From the NCBI GenBank assembly GCA_038114465.1, contig JAYNQW010000003.1, positions 124,001 through 188,000 of the forward strand: a stretch of 64,000 nucleotides of DNA. Reading direction: 5' to 3'. Position 1 is the first letter of the stretch, and every line of letters starts with the position of its first letter. Both the position numbers and the translations under genes were made by a program. The notes beneath the pieces were generated by a model. The model was given only the letters and a program-made list of their open reading frames with translations. It was not told the DNA's origin and did no database searches. Of the stretch, positions 61,802-64,000 are shown in pieces. Source of the stretch: CALINB01 sp938045325 (GTDB taxonomy: Bacteria; Pseudomonadota; Alphaproteobacteria; Rhodospirillales; CALINB01).

Positions 61802-63673
61802 ATGGCGCACGTAAAAAGCCAAAAGGCTTGCGAAGCCAAAACCATGGCGTGGTACAGCGCGCCTTACCCGGAACCGGGCATGTTCGCTTTGAAAGGCGCC
61901 GAGTCTGTTTTGCTCGATCTGGTTAAGTATCAGCCGGCGCTGGTCCGCCAAAGCATCGAAGAAGCCGCCCGCTCGGCATCGAAGAAAAAAGGCAAGGTGA
62001 ACCAGGCACTTTTTAAAAAGAACCTGGCCGCCGAGCGCAAAGCCTTCCCGACAATCCCGCACAAAAGCGTCGGCGCGGCGGGTGCCGTGTTCACGCGGCT
62101 CTTGACGGTGATCGGGAATCCTAAGAAGGCGAGCAAAGCAGAAAAAGAACTCGTCCAGACCTTTAAAAACTACATCATCGCCAAGCGCACACATATTGCT
62201 CAGGATGCATTGGACGCCTACGACGCCTGGAAAATAGCCGACACCTACTGGAAAAATAAAAGCGGCCGCAACAGCGGCATGGCCGTGCTGTTCGACTACG
62301 GCACGGTTCCGCCGGACTTCACGTCACTCGCACTGGCGAATTCAATCGGTATGGGGGTCCTCGACACAGCCCTTGCGGAAGCAGCCGACAGGCTCGTCGG
62401 CGATGCGGTTCCGATCATCGGCGATATTGTCTCGCTCGGCTTGAACATCGCAACCAATACCGATTCCGTCACGGACCCCAGCCAGATTTATCGTTGGGGC
62501 GCGCGCACGGCCGCTGAAATCGCTGTCGGTAAAGCCGCGGAATTCGCCGTGAACAAACTCGCGAAAGCCGCCGCCAGCTCGATTATCAAGCAAGCGACGA
62601 AATCCGTTGTTATCGGTGCATCACGGGCCGCGTCACAATCGGCAGCCGGCGTGTTACAAGTCGCCGGTAGCGCCGGCCCGCAAATCATCATCACCGCAAG
62701 CATGATGATCGCGACCATCGCCATCGATCAGGTGACCGAAATCGCCAATGCCCGGCCGAAACTCCAAAATGCCTTGGCGACGGCGAAGTATCCGCCGAAC
62801 CTGAACCGCATGGCGAAGACGGAAGAAGGCGTGACCGAATTGATGGGCTGCCAGATCATCGCCAACCACAACCTGAAACCGTCGTCGGCATTCATGAAAA
62901 CGTTTCCCAAGCTCGCGACGGCGGCCTTAAACACGCCGATCAAATCCGCTTCGAATAAAAAGACGTCATCGTCGGCCAAATTGACCGGACGTTGGCAGCG
63001 GATTAAAGGCAGCGCAACCGATATCGGCGTTGGGGCGAACGGGCGCGTTTGGGTTATTGGCAACAAAAAAGAAGCCGGCGGATTCGGCATTTTCGGCCTC
63101 GATAAGAACAAGCGTTGGCGCAAGATCAAAGGCAGCGCCATGCGCATTACTGTCGGCTCCAGAGGTTATCCGTGGGTCGTCAACAACAAAGGCGCCATCT
63201 TCCGCTATGACGGCCGCCGCTGGCTTCCCATCAAGGGGCCGAAGGCCGTCGATATCAGCGTCGGGGCGCGCGGCCATGTTTGGGTGATTGGCGGCAAGAA
63301 AGAAGCCGGCGGCCACGGCATTTACCGTCTCGAAAAAAACAAGCAATGGCGCAAGATCAACGGCAGCGCCGTGCGGATCGCCGTCGGCCCCAAGGGCAAC
63401 GCCTGGGTCGTCAACAACAAAGGCGGCACTTTCCGATTTGACGGCCGCCGTTGGCGTCAGCTTAAGGCCCCGAAAGCCATCGATATTGGCATCGGTGCCA
63501 ACGGTCGAGCCTGGCTCGTCGGCGGCAAGAAAGGCCGTTTCGGCTATCCCGTCTGGAGCTGGACCGGCAAAAGTTGGAAAAAAGCCTCGGGTGAGCTGAC
63601 CGCCATTTCGGTCGGGCCAAAAGGCCGCCCTTTCGGCGTCAATGCCAAGCGCAATATCTTCGTCATGAAATAA
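61802..63673 (+). CDS. Tectonin-repeat protein (C-terminal part of the broken secreted protein)
   Basis: The 623-residue product continues directly from the upstream reading frame, which is open from 61688 (SGTCWSCPNGYDRTMAHV). Residues 1-340 are helical with hydrophobic stretches (ASMMIATIAIDQVTEI). Residues about 395-623 contain five or six tectonin beta-propeller repeats of the type W-x2-I-x-G-x-A-x2-I-x-VG-x2-G-x-x-W (WQRIKGSATDIGVGANGRVW, WRKIKGSAMRITVGSRGYPW, and so on). Tectonin propellers often bind sugars or lipopolysaccharide. Adding one C at the C4 run 61720-61723 would join it to the upstream part. A hairpin terminator follows at 63682. Confidence 0.7.
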   Translation: MAHVKSQKACEAKTMAWYSAPYPEPGMFALKGAESVLLDLVKYQPALVRQSIEEAARSASKKKGKVNQALFKKNLAAERKAFPTIPHKSVGAAGAVFTRLLTVIGNPKKASKAEKELVQTFKNYIIAKRTHIAQDALDAYDAWKIADTYWKNKSGRNSGMAVLFDYGTVPPDFTSLALANSIGMGVLDTALAEAADRLVGDAVPIIGDIVSLGLNIATNTDSVTDPSQIYRWGARTAAEIAVGKAAEFAVNKLAKAAASSIIKQATKSVVIGASRAASQSAAGVLQVAGSAGPQIIITASMMIATIAIDQVTEIANARPKLQNALATAKYPPNLNRMAKTEEGVTELMGCQIIANHNLKPSSAFMKTFPKLATAALNTPIKSASNKKTSSSAKLTGRWQRIKGSATDIGVGANGRVWVIGNKKEAGGFGIFGLDKNKRWRKIKGSAMRITVGSRGYPWVVNNKGAIFRYDGRRWLPIKGPKAVDISVGARGHVWVIGGKKEAGGHGIYRLEKNKQWRKINGSAVRIAVGPKGNAWVVNNKGGTFRFDGRRWRQLKAPKAIDIGIGANGRAWLVGGKKGRFGYPVWSWTGKSWKKASGELTAISVGPKGRPFGVNAKRNIFVMK

Positions 63674-63681
63674 CACACCGG

Positions 63682-63710
63682 CGGCCGGTTCGATCAGCAC
63701 GAACCGGCCG
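63682..63710 (+). terminator. Hairpin terminator after the tectonin gene
   Basis: CGGCCGGTTCG pairs with CGAACCGGCCG over 11 bases around the loop ATCAGCA, nine bases after the stop. No T-tract follows. The stem core GGTTCG/CGAACC is like that after flgE. Confidence 0.6.
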
Positions 63711-63797
63711 ATCCGGATATTGGCGTTCGCGCATTTTTCCCGCTAAGATCGGCGTAGGATATTTTTTAACCCCGCCGAGCTATATGAATTCAACAGC

Positions 63798-64000
63798 ATG
63801 ACGATTTTTCTCACCAACGACGATGTGCGCGAACTGCTGAGTGTGCCCGAGTGTATCGGGGCCCTGGAAGAAGCTTATCGGGAACTCGGCACGAACCGGG
63901 CCGCTTTTCGCGACCGGCTCGAGCTGATCGGCCCGTCGCAAAATATCGGCGACTATTACATGCTGAAATCCGTCGACGGCCTGATCCCGAGCCTCGGCGT
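63798..64000 (+). CDS. Ornithine cyclodeaminase/mu-crystallin family protein (3' partial)
   Basis: The frame from ATG 63798 runs to the window end: MTIFLTNDDVRELL, then VPECIGALEEAYRELG, then DYYMLKSVDGLIPSLGV. This order (LxxxDV, a helix with EEAYRELG, and a first strand with KS near residue 60) is typical of ornithine cyclodeaminase-like NAD(P) enzymes, including ketimine and opine reductases. The nucleotide-binding half is beyond the window, so the subtype is not decided. The ATG at 63784 is in another frame and stops at once. Confidence 0.75.
   Translation, partial: MTIFLTNDDVRELLSVPECIGALEEAYRELGTNRAAFRDRLELIGPSQNIGDYYMLKSVDGLIPSLG

Noticed and set aside
62990..63660. The repeated sequence near the window end as a DNA repeat or CRISPR-like array
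   Set aside because: The repetition is at protein level (tectonin blades of about 37 residues) and the copies vary at the DNA level within one frame.

Overview
The window comes from an alphaproteobacterium with a compact genome, probably a polar flagellate close to Rhodospirillales. The markers are FlbD, CtrA, ChpT and a SciP/DUF1153 regulator, together with an alphaproteobacterial flagellar gene order. I saw no tRNA, rRNA, CRISPR array, insertion sequence or phage. No gap between genes exceeds about 250 bases.

Positions 1-29000 form a large surface-glycan or flagellin-glycosylation region. A Maf/DUF115 motility accessory gene, cut by the window edge and an assembly gap, is followed by nonulosonic (pseudaminic-type) acid genes: pseB, pseC, a CMP-sugar cytidylyltransferase, a Gfo/Idh oxidoreductase, a DegT aminotransferase and a GT-B-fold protein. 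Next is a decoration cassette: a TPR-sulfotransferase, three paralogous Fe(II)/2-oxoglutarate dioxygenase-like proteins, two tandem paralogues of a family I do not recognise, a GSCFA protein, a methyltransferase, a 57-residue protein on the opposite strand and a discoidin-like protein. A four-gene minus-strand operon (two N-acetyl sugar amidotransferases, HisH-like and HisF-like) probably adds an amidino group. Two more methyltransferases, a GNAT, a Nudix-like protein, a HAD phosphatase and a GNAT-NeuB fusion close the region.

Positions 29000-49600 are flagellar. fliK-flgD-flgE lies behind a strong sigma-54 promoter. After a GNAT gene and sciP comes fliF-fliG-fliH-fliN-motA-flbD-flhA-flhG plus a second FliK-like gene and a small hypothetical gene. 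fliI-fliJ run in the opposite direction, and FliI carries a long unusual C-terminal tail.

Positions 49600-64000 hold a ydbH-ynbE-ydbL envelope operon, a quinone-oxidoreductase-like gene, an amidase interrupted by an in-frame stop, ctrA and chpT, a two-gene NAD-dependent formate dehydrogenase, a secreted tectonin-repeat protein gene broken by two apparent frameshifts, and the start of an ornithine cyclodeaminase-family gene.

Three loci have disruptions next to short homopolymers or a single changed base. These could be draft-assembly errors or true gene decay. Regulation links the parts: CtrA, its phosphotransferase ChpT and the CtrA antagonist SciP lie beside the flagellar genes they control in related bacteria, and the nonulosonic acid genes very likely supply the sugar that Maf-type proteins attach to flagellin.
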